Assembly: GCA_016713985.1 (NCBI GenBank)
Contig: JADJOD010000002.1
Coordinates: forward strand, 1 to 64,000
DNA length: 64,000 nucleotides
Direction: 5' to 3'
Origin: Lewinellaceae bacterium
GTDB taxonomy: Bacteria; Bacteroidota; Bacteroidia; Chitinophagales; Saprospiraceae
In this document: piece after piece, positions 1 to 9,150 of the stretch
Layout of the letters: the number at the start of each line of letters is the position of its first letter
Numbering within the stretch: the stretch's first letter is position 1
The notes under the pieces: generated by a model
What the model was told of the DNA's origin: nothing
What the model saw: the letters and a program-made list of their open reading frames with translations, nothing else
Database searches by the model: none
Made by a program: the position numbers and the translations under genes

Positions 1-107
1 AAAGCCGGAAGTAAAAATAACAGGGGTAAGATTCGTCGCATGGTTTGGAATTTTAACCGCGAAAAGTAAAACGAATGAATACAACAAGCGCAGGACAACA
101 GGCGATA

Positions 108-1184
108 TTATCGGGAAAGCACCCTGATCGGCACAACACCCCCACCCGATTCCCTGATTTTCAGCCAGTTTTGAAAATCGGATGTTGCGGATGCCGGCAG
201 CACCCAGTTCCCCTGTGCGTCTTCTGTCACGTCAATGATGCGGGCCTCGGAAGTCATATCCACGGTTTGGATATAGCGCACTGCAGGTTCGCCGTATTGT
301 CTGCCAAACGTCGCGCCATCAAGTAGCAGCGCGCCGTTTTCATTTGTAAAAGAAGGGAAAAGCACGGGTTGTTGATTGACAGCGCCCACCCGCAGAATCA
401 GCTCAACGGGCTCGGAATCAGGGAGATCGAAGGTATGATCAGGCAGCGTCGGCGCGATCGGCAACAACGACGCCGTCAGTCCCCCGGGCCCGATTACCGG
501 CATTCTCAAAGTGACCGTCACCATGCCGTTGGCCACAATCGGCTCGCCGACCGGCCGGGCGCTTTTTACCACACCTTGTACCTGCGTTTGAATGAGGTCG
601 CTCTCGGTCATCATATCTTTTACGGTTGTGCTGCGCCGGATCTGCACACCGGCGGCGGTTTCGAGGAGATTGGCCTTGGCCAGCACTTCTGCACCACGGG
701 TAGCCATCGCGATGGCTTGCGCTTCGTTGGGCCATTTTTCGCGGTTGATGACGGCCTGACCGCTCGCCTCTACGTATTCCTGCGTCCAATCAATACTGCC
801 GCTCGGTGTGGTTTCCCGGACAGGTTTTTCGGAAATATCCTCCAAACGTTTCAGGGCATCACCTGCCCGCTGTTGATAATAGCCGCCGGGGTAATGATCC
901 AGATAACGCCGGTACGATTCGCGGGAGTCGGCATTGACCGCCCGATACCAGGCTTTTCGCTCGTCGAGGCCCTGTTGGGAACGGCGTATCCAGTCTTCGA
1001 GATCGGTGTTCGGGGGCTTGTCGCTGCAATCGCGCGCAGCGGTGAATTGTTGGATAGCCGTACTGAACTGGCGAATCCCGCAGGCTGTTTTGCCTTTCCG
1101 ATACCGGGTATCGAAACAATCCTGTTGCGCGGAGGCACAAACTGCACACAACAAAATGGCCGGAATAAGAAGAACTGTTTTCAT
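108..1184 (-). CDS. Secreted LPP20-like protein, function unknown
   Basis: About 358 residues. The start at 1184 is chosen because residues 1-20 (MKTVLLIP... to CASAQ) form a clean signal peptide, while codons further upstream are not hydrophobic. Residues about 20-115 contain a YRKGK...FSTAIQQFTAA stretch resembling a TPR/tol-pal type repeat and an AWYRAVNADSRESYRRYL segment. Residues about 150-255 resemble the LPP20 lipoprotein family (an alanine-rich helix AQAIAMATRGAEVLAKANLL followed by a ligand-domain-like strand region), though no lipobox cysteine follows the signal. The C-terminal third is unassigned. It is divergent from the DUF2452 gene. The function is not known; export to the periplasm or outer membrane is inferred from the signal peptide. 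Confidence 0.7.
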   Translation of the reverse strand: MKTVLLIPAILLCAVCASAQQDCFDTRYRKGKTACGIRQFSTAIQQFTAARDCSDKPPNTDLEDWIRRSQQGLDERKAWYRAVNADSRESYRRYLDHYPGGYYQQRAGDALKRLEDISEKPVRETTPSGSIDWTQEYVEASGQAVINREKWPNEAQAIAMATRGAEVLAKANLLETAAGVQIRRSTTVKDMMTESDLIQTQVQGVVKSARPVGEPIVANGMVTVTLRMPVIGPGGLTASLLPIAPTLPDHTFDLPDSEPVELILRVGAVNQQPVLFPSFTNENGALLLDGATFGRQYGEPAVRYIQTVDMTSEARIIDVTEDAQGNWVLPASATSDFQNWLKIRESGGGVVPIRVLSR

Positions 1185-1309
1185 TGTTTTCGCTTCGGAA
1201 TAGACGAAGCAGGGGTCTCGTACCAATTATTCTTGTATTCGTATTGCCATATTTGACAAGTGGCATCTCCGAAACGACAAAATATTACGATAACCATTTC
1301 CCGAACCTT

Positions 1310-1317
1310 TACCTTTG
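1310..1317 (+). promoter_or_regulatory. TAnnTTTG -7 element four bases before a start codon
   Basis: The bases TACCTTTG match the Bacteroidota -7 consensus TAnnTTTG exactly, and the ATG of the DUF2452 gene follows after only four bases. If this is the functional element, transcription starts at or next to the ATG, giving a leaderless or nearly leaderless mRNA. No convincing -33 TTTG was seen. Confidence 0.5.
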
Positions 1318-1321
1318 CGCC

Positions 1322-1777
1322 ATGCCAAAAAAGAAAAAACCTGCAACGGAAGAAGCTTTTGTCAATCCCATCGACAAAGATAAAGTCGCTGAAAACCCCG
1401 GTTTGCTGCCCTATGCGCATACCTCCGGTGGCGCCGTCATCAAACCGGAGGATAAAGGGCGCATCCGCGGCAACGCGATGACCGCAATGTATGACCAGAC
1501 GGACCGCCAGATGGAACAACTGCGCCGCCAAATGGAGACGCTGGTCAGTCAGGCCAAATCCCTGCAAAACCGGATGAGTGTTTCGGAAACGATCTACCAG
1601 GCCGATATCCCGTTCCAACCGGTTATTCACCACATTTATCATCTCTATAGCCGCAAATCGGATGGCACACACGTTCTGTCCATGATCGCCCCGTCCGAAT
1701 GGGGGCGAAAAATGCCTTACGAACACCTCGCAAGCGTCCGGCTGCTGGGTGATCATACCTGGGAGGTTATCGGTTGA
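1322..1777 (+). CDS. DUF2452 domain-containing protein
   Basis: 151 residues. The start is the ATG at 1322 (MPKKKK...), with no good start upstream in frame. The sequence shows the hallmarks of the DUF2452 family as I recall it: a conserved NPIDKDKVAENPGLLPYAHT block near residues 14-33, KPEDKGRIRG around 41-50, a central coiled-coil segment (residues about 58-85), and a C-terminal SMIAPSEWGRKMP block ending in DHTWEVI. The function of the family is not established. It is monocistronic by layout: a minus-strand gene lies upstream and a word-repeat hairpin lies directly behind its stop. Confidence 0.85.
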   Translation: MPKKKKPATEEAFVNPIDKDKVAENPGLLPYAHTSGGAVIKPEDKGRIRGNAMTAMYDQTDRQMEQLRRQMETLVSQAKSLQNRMSVSETIYQADIPFQPVIHHIYHLYSRKSDGTHVLSMIAPSEWGRKMPYEHLASVRLLGDHTWEVIG

Positions 1778-1884
1778 TGGTTGTTGGTTGGTTAATAGTT
1801 ATCGGTTAATGGTTATCTATCCTACGCAATCCCCAATAACCGATAACCAATAACCAATACACCGATAACCGATACCCAACAACC
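1775..1884. repeat. Word-repeat inverted block (GGTTATCGGTTA / TAACCGATAACC)
   Basis: The stop codon of the DUF2452 gene lies at the left edge. The left half is built of GGTTGATGG, GGTTAATAG, ATCGGTTAAT words and the right half of their complements (ATAACCGATAACC, AATAACCAATACACC). The two halves can fold into a long imperfect hairpin. It follows the rule seen at other loci in this window: G-rich behind a gene, C-rich before the next. Confidence 0.7.
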
Positions 1885-1888
1885 TTCT

Positions 1889-1906
1889 GGCCGGCTAAAA
1901 CCGGCC
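1889..1906 (+). terminator. Short perfect GC hairpin
   Basis: GGCCGG at 1889-1894 and CCGGCC at 1901-1906 form a perfect six-pair stem around a CTAAAA loop, right behind the word-repeat block and about 100 bases before the M16 gene. There is no long T run directly after it, so termination is only likely, not certain. Confidence 0.4.
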
Positions 1907-2010
1907 ATTCATCCAACTTTTGTATGTTTTTGCCGGCAATAGTGCACCTTCGGGCGCGTTAATTATTCCTGTCATTTTAAACGATTTACTAACCAAACAC
2001 AACAACGCAT

Positions 2011-4789
2011 ATGAAACAACGATTTCTGTTACCCTTTTTCCTGTTAACCCTTTTCCTTGCCCCCTTTGCGCTTTCCGCACAAACCGAATATCCCACCTAC
2101 GACCCCAATTCCATCGACGTTCCGTATAAAAATTTACGCTTCCGAATGGTTTGCGCCTTATTGTACATGAAGACCACAAAGCGCCCATTGTTGCCGTAAA
2201 CGTATGGTACCACGTGGGTTCAAAAAATGAAAAACCGGGAAAAAGCGGCTTTGCACACCTGTTCGAACACCTGATGTTCAACGGCTCGGAACACTTCAAT
2301 ACCGACTATTTCCAGGCGCTGGAAGCCATCGGCGGCACCGATCTGAACGGCACCACCAATGAAGACCGCACCAACTACTTCCAAAATATTCCCGTAGGCG
2401 CGCTCGACCAGGTACTCTGGCTGGAAAGCGACCGTATGGGTCACCTGCTCGGCGCCATCGACCAGGCCAAACTCGACGAACAACGCGGCGTGGTGCAAAA
2501 TGAAAAACGCCAGGGCGAAAACCAGCCCTACGCAAAAGGCTGGGATATCGTCCAGAAAGAAATGTACCCGCCCCACCACCCGTATGGCCACACGGTCATC
2601 GGCGAAATGGCCGACCTCAATGCCGCCAGTCTCGAAGACGTGCACGAATGGTTCAAATCCTATTACGGCGCTGCCAACGCTGTTGTGGTCATCGCCGGCG
2701 ACATCACCACCGAGGCCGCTTATGAAAAGGTGCTTACTTATTTTGGCAACATTCCGGCCGGCCCGACCATCGCGCGGCCCAGTGTCAACCTCGCCAAACG
2801 CATCGATAATACCCGCGCAGAATACCAGGACCGCGTGCCCGAATCGCAGATCAGAATGGTGTGGAACACGCCGCAGTGGGGCACCCAGGAAGGTGTCTGG
2901 CTCGATCTCGTCTCCGACGTACTGGCAGCCGGTAAAAACAGCCGCCTCTACAAAAAATTGGTTTACGACAAACAAATCTGTACTTCCGCAGCGGCGTTTG
3001 TCGGCCCCAGCGAAATTTCAGGCAATTTCTTCGTTCAGGCCAACGTAAAAAACGGCAAAACCCTCGAAGAAGTGGAAGCGACGATCAATGAAATCCTGGA
3101 TGAATTCCTTAAAAACGGCCCGACTGAGGAGGAAATGAAACGGGTTAAAGCGGCCTATTTTGCCAATTTCATCAAAGGTTTGGAACGGATCGGCGGGTTT
3201 GGCGGCAAAAGCGACCTGCTCGCACAAAATGAAGTGTTCGGCAGCAGCCCCGACTACTATAAAAAATCACTGCGCTGGTACAACGAAGCGACAGCCAAAA
3301 ACCTGCACGATGCAGCCAAAAAATGGCTGAGTGAAGGGCGTTTTACCCTCGTTTGTACGCCGTTTCCCGAGTATACCACCACCGGCACGGATACGGACCG
3401 TTCGAAAGTACCCGAAGTAGCCAAAGAGGTGAACGCCAAATTCCCCGATTTGCAACGTGCCACCCTCAAAAACGGCATGAAAGTGGTGCTGGCCCGCCGT
3501 ACGGAAAGCCCGACCCTGGTCGCCAGTATCATGTTCGACGCCGGCTTCTGCACCGACAAACTGGGTGGAAAATCCGGCCTCGCCTCCATCGCCATGAATA
3601 TGCTGGACGAAGGCACCAAAACCCTCAGCAGCTTGCAAATCAATGAGAAACTGCAACTGTTGGGCGCCAGTATCGGCACTTTCAGCGACCTCGACTATTC
3701 CTACGTCAACCTCAATACCCTGAAACAAAGCCTCGATCCGGAGCCTCGACCTGATGGCCGATGTGGTGTTAAATCCCTCTTTCCCAGATGCGGATTTTAA
3801 ACGCCTGCAAGACCAGCAGGTGAGCCAGATCGCCAACGAGAAAAAGAACCCGCAGGGAATGGTGATGCGTGTAATGCCCGAATTGCTTTATGGCAAAGAC
3901 CACCCCTACGGCATGCCGATGTCCGGCACCGGCGAAGAAGATATTGTCAAAACCCTCTCGCTCGACGACGTAAAAGGTTTTTACAACCGCTGGCTGCGCC
4001 CCAACAATGCAACCATCGTTGTGACCGGCGATATCACCATGCCCGAACTGGTGGAAAAATTAGAAAAACGTTTCAGCGCATGGAAAAAAGCCGATGTGCC
4101 GAAAAAAAGTCATTCCGGAAGTAAAAACCGCCGGCACCGCCAACAAAATCTACCTGATAGATCGTCCTGAAAGTCAGCAAAGTATGATCGTTGCAGGTTA
4201 CCTGACCAAACCCTACGGGCAAATGGACGAAGCGGCCATCGAACAGATGAACAACGTGCTGGGCGGCGACTTCACCAGCCGGATCAATATGAATATCCGG
4301 GAAGACAAACACTGGGCCTACGGCGCCGGGTCGGGTATCATGAACACGAGCGGCCAACGCCCCTTCTTCGTATTTGCCCCCGTACAAACGGACAAAACGA
4401 AAGAAAGTGTGCAGGAAGTGATCAAGGAAGTTAACGCTTTTGTCGGCGACAAACCCATGACGGAAAAAGAATTTGCCAAGACCAAACAAAATACGGTACT
4501 CAGCATGGCAGGTATGTGGGAAACCAACGGCGCCGTAAATAACTCGGCCCGGAATATCGTGAAATACGGTCTGGCCGACGACTACTGGAAAACATACAGC
4601 CAGCGCGTCCAGAATCTTTCCCTGAAAGATGTACAAAACGTCGCCAAAACCATCGTTCAGCCCAACAACCTCGGCTGGTTCATGGCCGGTGACGCCGCCA
4701 AAACGTTGCCCTCTCTCGAACAACTTGGCCTCGAAATCATTCAGATCGACGCCAACGGCAATGTGGTGAGCAAAAAGCCGAAACCGTAA
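2011..4789 (+). CDS. M16 family zinc metallopeptidase, two-domain (insulinase/PqqL-like), frameshifted
   Basis: About 925 residues when read through three single-base indels. Residues 1-23 form a signal peptide (MKQRFLLPFF... to LSAQ), so the protein acts in the periplasm or outside. The zinc motif HxxEH is seen as HLFEH (2257-2271), with the downstream glutamate region ERGVV-like as EQRGVVQNEKRQ. A second M16 half begins near 3440 (KFPDLQRATLKNGMKVVLA) and lacks the motif, as usual for the non-catalytic domain. Indels: one A lost near 2130 (the text reads YKN instead of the family YKKFTLPNG), one extra base near 3741, one extra A in the A7 run near 4101. All three lie in homopolymers or doubled bases, so sequencing error is more likely than decay. 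The family degrades peptides. Confidence 0.9.
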
Positions 4790-4797
4790 ATTGGATA

Positions 4798-5560
4798 GAT
4801 AGCCAGACTGGGAGATGCAGACAGGAGAGGTACCAGATGCCAGATGTGCGAGACGGGACGTGGAGATGCCAGAGGCCAGATAGACTGCCAACCAAGTTGT
4901 AGGCGTCAACAATATTGAATCTTACATCTGCATCTCACGTCTGGTATCTCCACATCTGGTATCTGGCATCTGGTATCTCCACGTCTGGCATCTGGCATCT
5001 GGCATCTCACGTCTGGCGTCTCAAATCTCGTATCTGACGTCTCCCGTCCAGCGCCGGACGTCTCCCGTCCGGCATCCGGCACCTCACGTCCGGCGTCTGG
5101 CGTCTCAAGTCCGGTATCTGCCGTCCCAACGTCCGGTATCGCCGTTCAAGTCCGGCATCTGGCATCAGTCTGCATCTGCCATCTCCCCGTCCGGCATCTG
5201 GCGTCTCGTCCGGCATCCGCTCTCCCGTCGGCATCGGCATCTCCCCGTCCGGCATCCGGCGTCTCCAGTCCGGCATCTGGCGTCTCCCGTCCGGCATCCA
5301 GCATCTCCCGTCCGGTATCCGGCGTCTCAAGTCGGGTATCTGCCGTCTCACGTCCGGCATCTGGCGTCTCAAGTCCGGCATCTGGCATCTCCAAGTCCGG
5401 CATCTGGCGTCTCCAAGTCCGGTATCTGGCATCTCAGTCCGGCATCTGGCGCTCACGTCCGGCATCAGCGTCTCACGTCCGGCATCCGGCGTCTCCAGTC
5501 CGGCATCTGGTATCTCCACGTCTGGCATCTGGCATCTGGCATCTCCCAATCTGGCATCTA
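4798..5560. repeat. 0.76 kb degenerate word-repeat block (CATCTGGCATCTC / CCAGATGCCAGAT)
   Basis: Directly behind the M16 stop codon. Positions about 4809-4885 carry the G-rich orientation (GGAGATGCCAGA, ACCAGATGCCAG). After a 50-base unique bridge, about 4923-5560 carries the complementary C/T-rich orientation, dozens of times, as CATCTGGCATCTC, GTCCGGCATCTGGCG, CGTCTCAAGTCCGG. The unit is about 10-20 bases and is degenerate in phase and sequence. No spacers are present, so it is not a CRISPR array. It separates the protease from a small membrane peptide gene. Confidence 0.85.
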
Positions 5561-5594
5561 ATCTAAAACTGGTACGGCTTTTGATTTAACAGTT

Positions 5595-5622
5595 GTGCCG
5601 CACCAAGAAACACCTGCGGCAC
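5595..5622 (+). promoter_or_regulatory. Hairpin in the leader of the small membrane peptide
   Basis: GTGCCGCA at 5595-5602 and TGCGGCAC at 5615-5622 are perfect complements around a 12-base loop, ending eight bases before the ATG at 5631. It would cover the ribosome-binding region of the transcript, so it could control translation. No ligand or protein partner can be read from the sequence. Confidence 0.4.
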
Positions 5623-5630
5623 AAACTACT

Positions 5631-5774
5631 ATGAAAGAGAAAAACAACAGATCCTTCATTACCATCTGTATTCTTTTATTTCACTTAGGGTTGCTGTACT
5701 GGGCATTTGAGCAACTCGCACCGGAGCAACCCAAACAGGTAGTCGAACAGGAAATTCAAATCGACACCCCATAA
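5631..5774 (+). CDS. Small single-pass membrane peptide, 47 residues
   Basis: Begins MKEKNNRSF and ends QIDTP before TAA. Residues about 8-26 (FITICILLFHLGLLYWAF) form one membrane helix; the N-terminus is basic and the C-terminal tail is acidic and glutamine-rich (EQPKQVVEQEIQ), so an N-in/C-out topology is expected. I do not recognise a family. It has a leader hairpin in front and its own strong terminator 32 bases behind the stop, which argues that it is a real, independently expressed gene and not noise. Confidence 0.6.
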   Translation: MKEKNNRSFITICILLFHLGLLYWAFEQLAPEQPKQVVEQEIQIDTP

Positions 5775-5805
5775 ATTATATTTTACCATCAAAACAGGCT
5801 GCCGG

Positions 5806-5839
5806 AAGGCACTGCGCATTTTGTGCAGTGCCTTTTTTT
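5806..5839 (+). terminator. Rho-independent terminator
   Basis: AAGGCACTGC at 5806-5815 pairs perfectly with GCAGTGCCTT at 5825-5834 around a nine-base loop, followed by a run of seven T. It ends only about ten bases before the first usable ATG of the DUF58 gene, so it either ends the small peptide mRNA or acts as an attenuator for the DUF58 gene. Confidence 0.85.
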
Positions 5840-5849
5840 ATTCCATAAA

Positions 5850-6725
5850 ATGCAACTGCTCCCGGTGTCGTTTATCGTAGGCTTCACCGCAGCCCTTTCA
5901 CGGGTTTTCCGTTGAATTGCGGAACACCGGCTGTACAATTCCGGAGAAAGTACCCGGAACATCGATTGGAAGGTTTACGGACGCACCGACAAGTTGTTCA
6001 TCAAAAAATTCGAAGAAGAAACAAACCTGCGCTGCCACATCGTTGTGGATGCCTCTTCCACCATGTATTACCCATGGGATGAAAAGCAGCCGGACAAATT
6101 CAAATACAAAAACAAATTTTGTTTCGCCGCACAGTCCGCCGCCGTGATCATGAACGCGCTCAAACGCCAGCGTGATGCCTTCGGCCTGACCCTGTTCGAC
6201 AACGAAATCCGGGTGAATACCGGCGCCAAATCAAGTACGGTGCATTACCGGCTGCTGCTGTCGCACCTGACACAACGTATCGAAAACCCACAACTGAACC
6301 ACACGACGGACCTGGCTGCGAGTTTGCACCAGGTAGCGGATGCCATCCACCGCCGGTCGCTGGTAGTCATTTTTACCGACGTGATGGAACAACCCGACAA
6401 GGCGGAAGAGGTTTTTGCAGCACTCCAGCACCTGCGATACGCCAAACACGAGGTGATTCTTTTCCACGTGACCGATAAAAGCAAGGAACTGGACTTCGAA
6501 TTTGAAAACCGCCCGTACGTTTTTGTCGATATGGAAAACGGCGAAGAAGTGCGGTTGCAGCCCAACCAGGTCAAGGAATACTACACCAAACAGGTGGCGG
6601 CTTTTACCGATCAACTGAAACTGCGCTGCCTCCAGTTCAAAATCGACTTTGTGGAAGCCGATATCAACAAGGGTTTCCATCAGATTTTGCAAACCTGGAT
6701 GGTAAAAAGGGCAAAAATGGGCTGA
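5850..6725 (+). CDS. DUF58 domain-containing protein (MoxR-associated type), N-terminus damaged
   Basis: The family part reads clearly from HRLYNSGESTRNIDWKVYG (from 5925) to the stop at 6725: the DUF58 signature, then a von Willebrand-like fold with HIVVDASSTMYYP and a SLVVIFTDVME strand. Upstream the reading is restored only by adding a base near 5900 (HRSPFHGF) and one T near 5917 (SVEFAEH); both are homopolymer sites. The usual 20 or so residues before this are missing, and the first ATG (5850) lies ten bases after a strong terminator. So the N-terminus is truncated, misassembled, or further frameshifted. DUF58 proteins are usually partners of MoxR ATPases and BatA/BatB proteins; no moxR is in this window, but a BatA-like gene lies at 53-55 kb. 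Confidence 0.8.
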
Positions 6726-6836
6726 AGAACCGGCTTTGAGTAATTTATCACTAAACCATTGCCGGTCAGCACATTACACACGAATTTGTGCGCCTCTTTC
6801 CACTGATTTGCAAAACTAAAATCAACCGACACCTCC

Positions 6837-7576
6837 ATGATCAAACTGGACAAAATTTCCACCCGGGCGCCGGAACACGTCCGCGAAAAAGACATCAAAG
6901 AAGAAACGGGGAACCTGGTGGAACGCCTGGGCGACTTGCAACAGCGTTTGTACGCAGAAAAAAAACATGCGGTGCTGGTGGTGTTACAGGGTATGGACGG
7001 CAGTGGAAAAGACGGCGCAGCACACAAGGTATTTGATCAGTGCCACATCACCGGCATCAATTACCACGCCTTTAAAAAACCAACTGAAGAAGAATTTGCC
7101 CACGACTTTTTATGGCGGGTACACAAAGTGACTCCCGAAAAAGGTATGATCGGCATTTTTAACCGAAGCCATTACGAAGACATTCTCATCCAAAGCGTTC
7201 ACGGCTGGATTGACAAAAAACGGGTGGACCAACGGATGAAAGCCATCAACGCTTTTGAAGAACTGCTGGCCTTCGACAGCAATACCCACATATTTAAGTT
7301 CTATATGCATATCTCGTTTGCCGAGCAGGAAAAACAATTGCGGCAGCGCATGCAGGAACCTGAAAAATACTGGAAACACAACCCCGGAGACTGGGAAGAG
7401 CGCAAATTGTGGGATAAGTACATGAGTGCCTATGAATACGCGATCAACAACAGCAGTATCCCGTGGCATATTTGCCCCGTGGACCAGCGCTGGTACCGTG
7501 ACTATTTTATTGCCAAAACCCTCGTGGAGGCACTCGAAAAACTCCACGTGCAAATGCCCCGCTGGCCGACAAATAA
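6837..7576 (+). CDS. Polyphosphate kinase 2 family protein (PPK2)
   Basis: About 246 residues. Transfers phosphate between polyphosphate and nucleotides in the cytoplasm. Seen: Walker A-like GMDGSGKDG at residues 52-60, the NRSHYEDIL lid/Walker B block at 109-117, EERKLWDKYMSAYE near 187-200, and the CPVDQRWYRDY block near 213-223, all typical of PPK2. The frame as written runs on past the natural end; adding one C to the CCCC run near 7558 gives MPPLADK and a TAA at 7574-7576, three bases short of the convergent gene's stop. That is almost certainly the true end. Which PPK2 class (ADP or AMP acceptor) cannot be decided by eye. Confidence 0.9.
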
Positions 7577-7579
7577 CAA

Positions 7580-8302
7580 TTACAACTTGAATCGAAGGAA
7601 AAACTGCGCGCCAAAATTGGTCATCCGGGTCTGGCGTGTTGTTTTCGGCGTCAAATCCAGTTCGCCGAACCCTTCCACACCGATGCGCATCATTCGCGCT
7701 TCACCCACTTCCTTTCCAAGTCCGCCCCGCAAGGTGAACAGGTTGCCCGTTTTTTTGCCCAATGGCATTTCCGGGTTGAAATAGGTAGCGGCCTGCTCCC
7801 GCGCTTCCTTGTGCCCGATGCTGTTGACGATGGTGGCGGCTCCGAACCCGTTGTCCCGCACAAATTTATAACCTCCCAAAAAGGAGAAGAAATAATTGTC
7901 ATCGTAGGTAAAGAATTCTTTTCCGAATCCGGCTACAAAGCCGTAGGCTAATTTTTGGTAGGAAGAAGGTGAACTCATCACTTCCACGGAGAACAACAGC
8001 GGCCAGTCTTTATACGTAAAGTGGGCGGAAATGCCGAACCTGGGCTGGACGAAAGTGGACTTCAGTTTGTAATCCTGTGCAAAATCCTCCCAGGAGTATA
8101 CATATTCCGGCGGGGAATGCGCTTCCACAGCCACTTTGGTAAAACGGTACTGGTTGTACATCGGGGTTGTTTCAAACTGGGTGTTGTGAAACAACTGCGA
8201 CATGCCCACATTAACGCCGAGGTTAATTTTCAGGTTTTGGGCGCTCAGGATTTGTACAAAGAGGGTTAAGATTACAAGCGTGGTAAAGTTTTTTAGATGC
8301 AT
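7580..8302 (-). CDS. Outer-membrane beta-barrel protein, porin family-like
   Basis: 240 residues with a signal peptide MHLKNFTTLV...ILSAQ (start at 8302, chosen for it). The mature part has alternating aromatic/polar strands (LKINLGVNVG, FGISAHFTYKDWPLLFSVEV, FSFLGGYKFVRD) and ends in RFKL with an aromatic residue third from last, as small barrels do. It is convergent with the PPK2 gene, with only three bases between the stop codons. The substrate is unknown. Confidence 0.65.
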   Translation of the reverse strand: MHLKNFTTLVILTLFVQILSAQNLKINLGVNVGMSQLFHNTQFETTPMYNQYRFTKVAVEAHSPPEYVYSWEDFAQDYKLKSTFVQPRFGISAHFTYKDWPLLFSVEVMSSPSSYQKLAYGFVAGFGKEFFTYDDNYFFSFLGGYKFVRDNGFGAATIVNSIGHKEAREQAATYFNPEMPLGKKTGNLFTLRGGLGKEVGEARMMRIGVEGFGELDLTPKTTRQTRMTNFGAQFFLRFKL

Positions 8303-8609
8303 GGTGGCTGTTAAAAAAAGGTGAAATGGATTGGGCGGCACGGTTATTCACCAAAGACAGACGCACGATTAAAAGAAGCAAAAAACATGCTGGTTTTGAG
8401 GCAAATTCGTCTGCGAAGTTACATCTTTTGGATTATTAGCCCCGCGATTCGTGTTAAAAGTAGACTTCCGTCAAAAATTACCATAAAGTTAAACCCCCAT
8501 ATTGGGTAGCAATAAAAAACGACAACCTGTCATTTAATGTGCCGTAAATCGCCGGTGCACAGGCAATTACTCAAAACCCGTTACTCATCACATTACAATC
8601 ACGTCTTCC
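8303..8609. other. Intergenic region between divergent genes
   Basis: 307 bases, AT-rich, between the barrel gene (minus) and the lipocalin-like lipoprotein (plus). It should hold both promoters. A TTACATCTTTTGG stretch near 8418 is reminiscent of a -7 element but not exact. No coding potential, hairpin or repeat of note was seen. Confidence 0.4.
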
Positions 8610-9023
8610 ATGAAAAAGTCATTTTTCAGCCTTACGGCTCTCCTGTTTGTTGCATTATCCTTTACTGCCTGCAAAAAAGATGAAAAATCCTTTGAAGAAA
8701 AAGTCATCGGCGAATGGCATTCCGTACAGGTAAAAATCAACGGCAGCGATGTCACCGATTATTTTATCTTTGATCTCCAACTGGAGCAGGACAAAAGTTT
8801 TGATGCTACCCTGAAGATCGTCACTTTCCCCAGCGGCCAGGCCGGCGTCACCAACCCGAAAGGTGAGTGGACTGCCGACGATTCCAGCCAGAACCTGGAC
8901 CTCACCTACGACGATTCCCAGGAAACCGAATCCTACGAAGTACTCGAATTGTCCGATACCGAAATGAAGGTCAAAACCAAGCAAAACAACGACCAGATCG
9001 AGATCACTTTCGAGAAGTTGTAA
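8610..9023 (+). CDS. Lipocalin-like lipoprotein
   Basis: 137 residues. Lipoprotein signal with the lipid-accepting cysteine at residue 21 (SFTACKK). The mature part has the lipocalin-like layout common in Bacteroidota: an EEKVIGEWHSVQV first strand carrying GxW, then LEQDKSFDATLKI, KGEWTADDSSQNLDLTY, and a final MKVKTKQNNDQIEITFEKL strand. Ligand and role are unknown. A terminator-like hairpin lies 30 bases behind the stop. Confidence 0.75.
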   Translation: MKKSFFSLTALLFVALSFTACKKDEKSFEEKVIGEWHSVQVKINGSDVTDYFIFDLQLEQDKSFDATLKIVTFPSGQAGVTNPKGEWTADDSSQNLDLTYDDSQETESYEVLELSDTEMKVKTKQNNDQIEITFEKL

Positions 9024-9055
9024 TCCCGTGTCGAATTACCCGCTAAAAATTCCGG

Positions 9056-9090
9056 CGGCCTGGCGAACTTTTATCGCCGGGCCGTTATTA
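9056..9090 (+). terminator. Terminator-like hairpin behind the lipocalin-like gene
   Basis: CGGCCTGGCGA at 9056-9066 pairs with TCGCCGGGCCG at 9074-9084 with one G-T wobble, followed by TTATTATT. It lies between two co-directional genes, so it most likely ends the upstream mRNA. Confidence 0.6.
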
Positions 9091-9150
9091 TTGCAGCACG
9101 AAGTAGCAGGACGAAAATCTTTTCCGCCCCGATACATATTTTAAAAACGT

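Noticed and set aside
2130..4105. Programmed frameshifting or pseudogene status of the M16 protease and other split genes
   Set aside because: The shifts fall in plain homopolymers, differ in direction, occur in many unrelated and essential genes, and no slippery-site plus structure pattern is seen. Sequencing error explains them better.
5007..5549. A 180-residue minus-strand reading frame of MPDAGLETPDAG-type repeats
   Set aside because: It is only the translation of the word-repeat block; period, composition and absence of start context do not support a protein.
4798..5560. Possible CRISPR array
   Set aside because: The units are short, degenerate and contiguous, with no unique spacers and no cas genes nearby.
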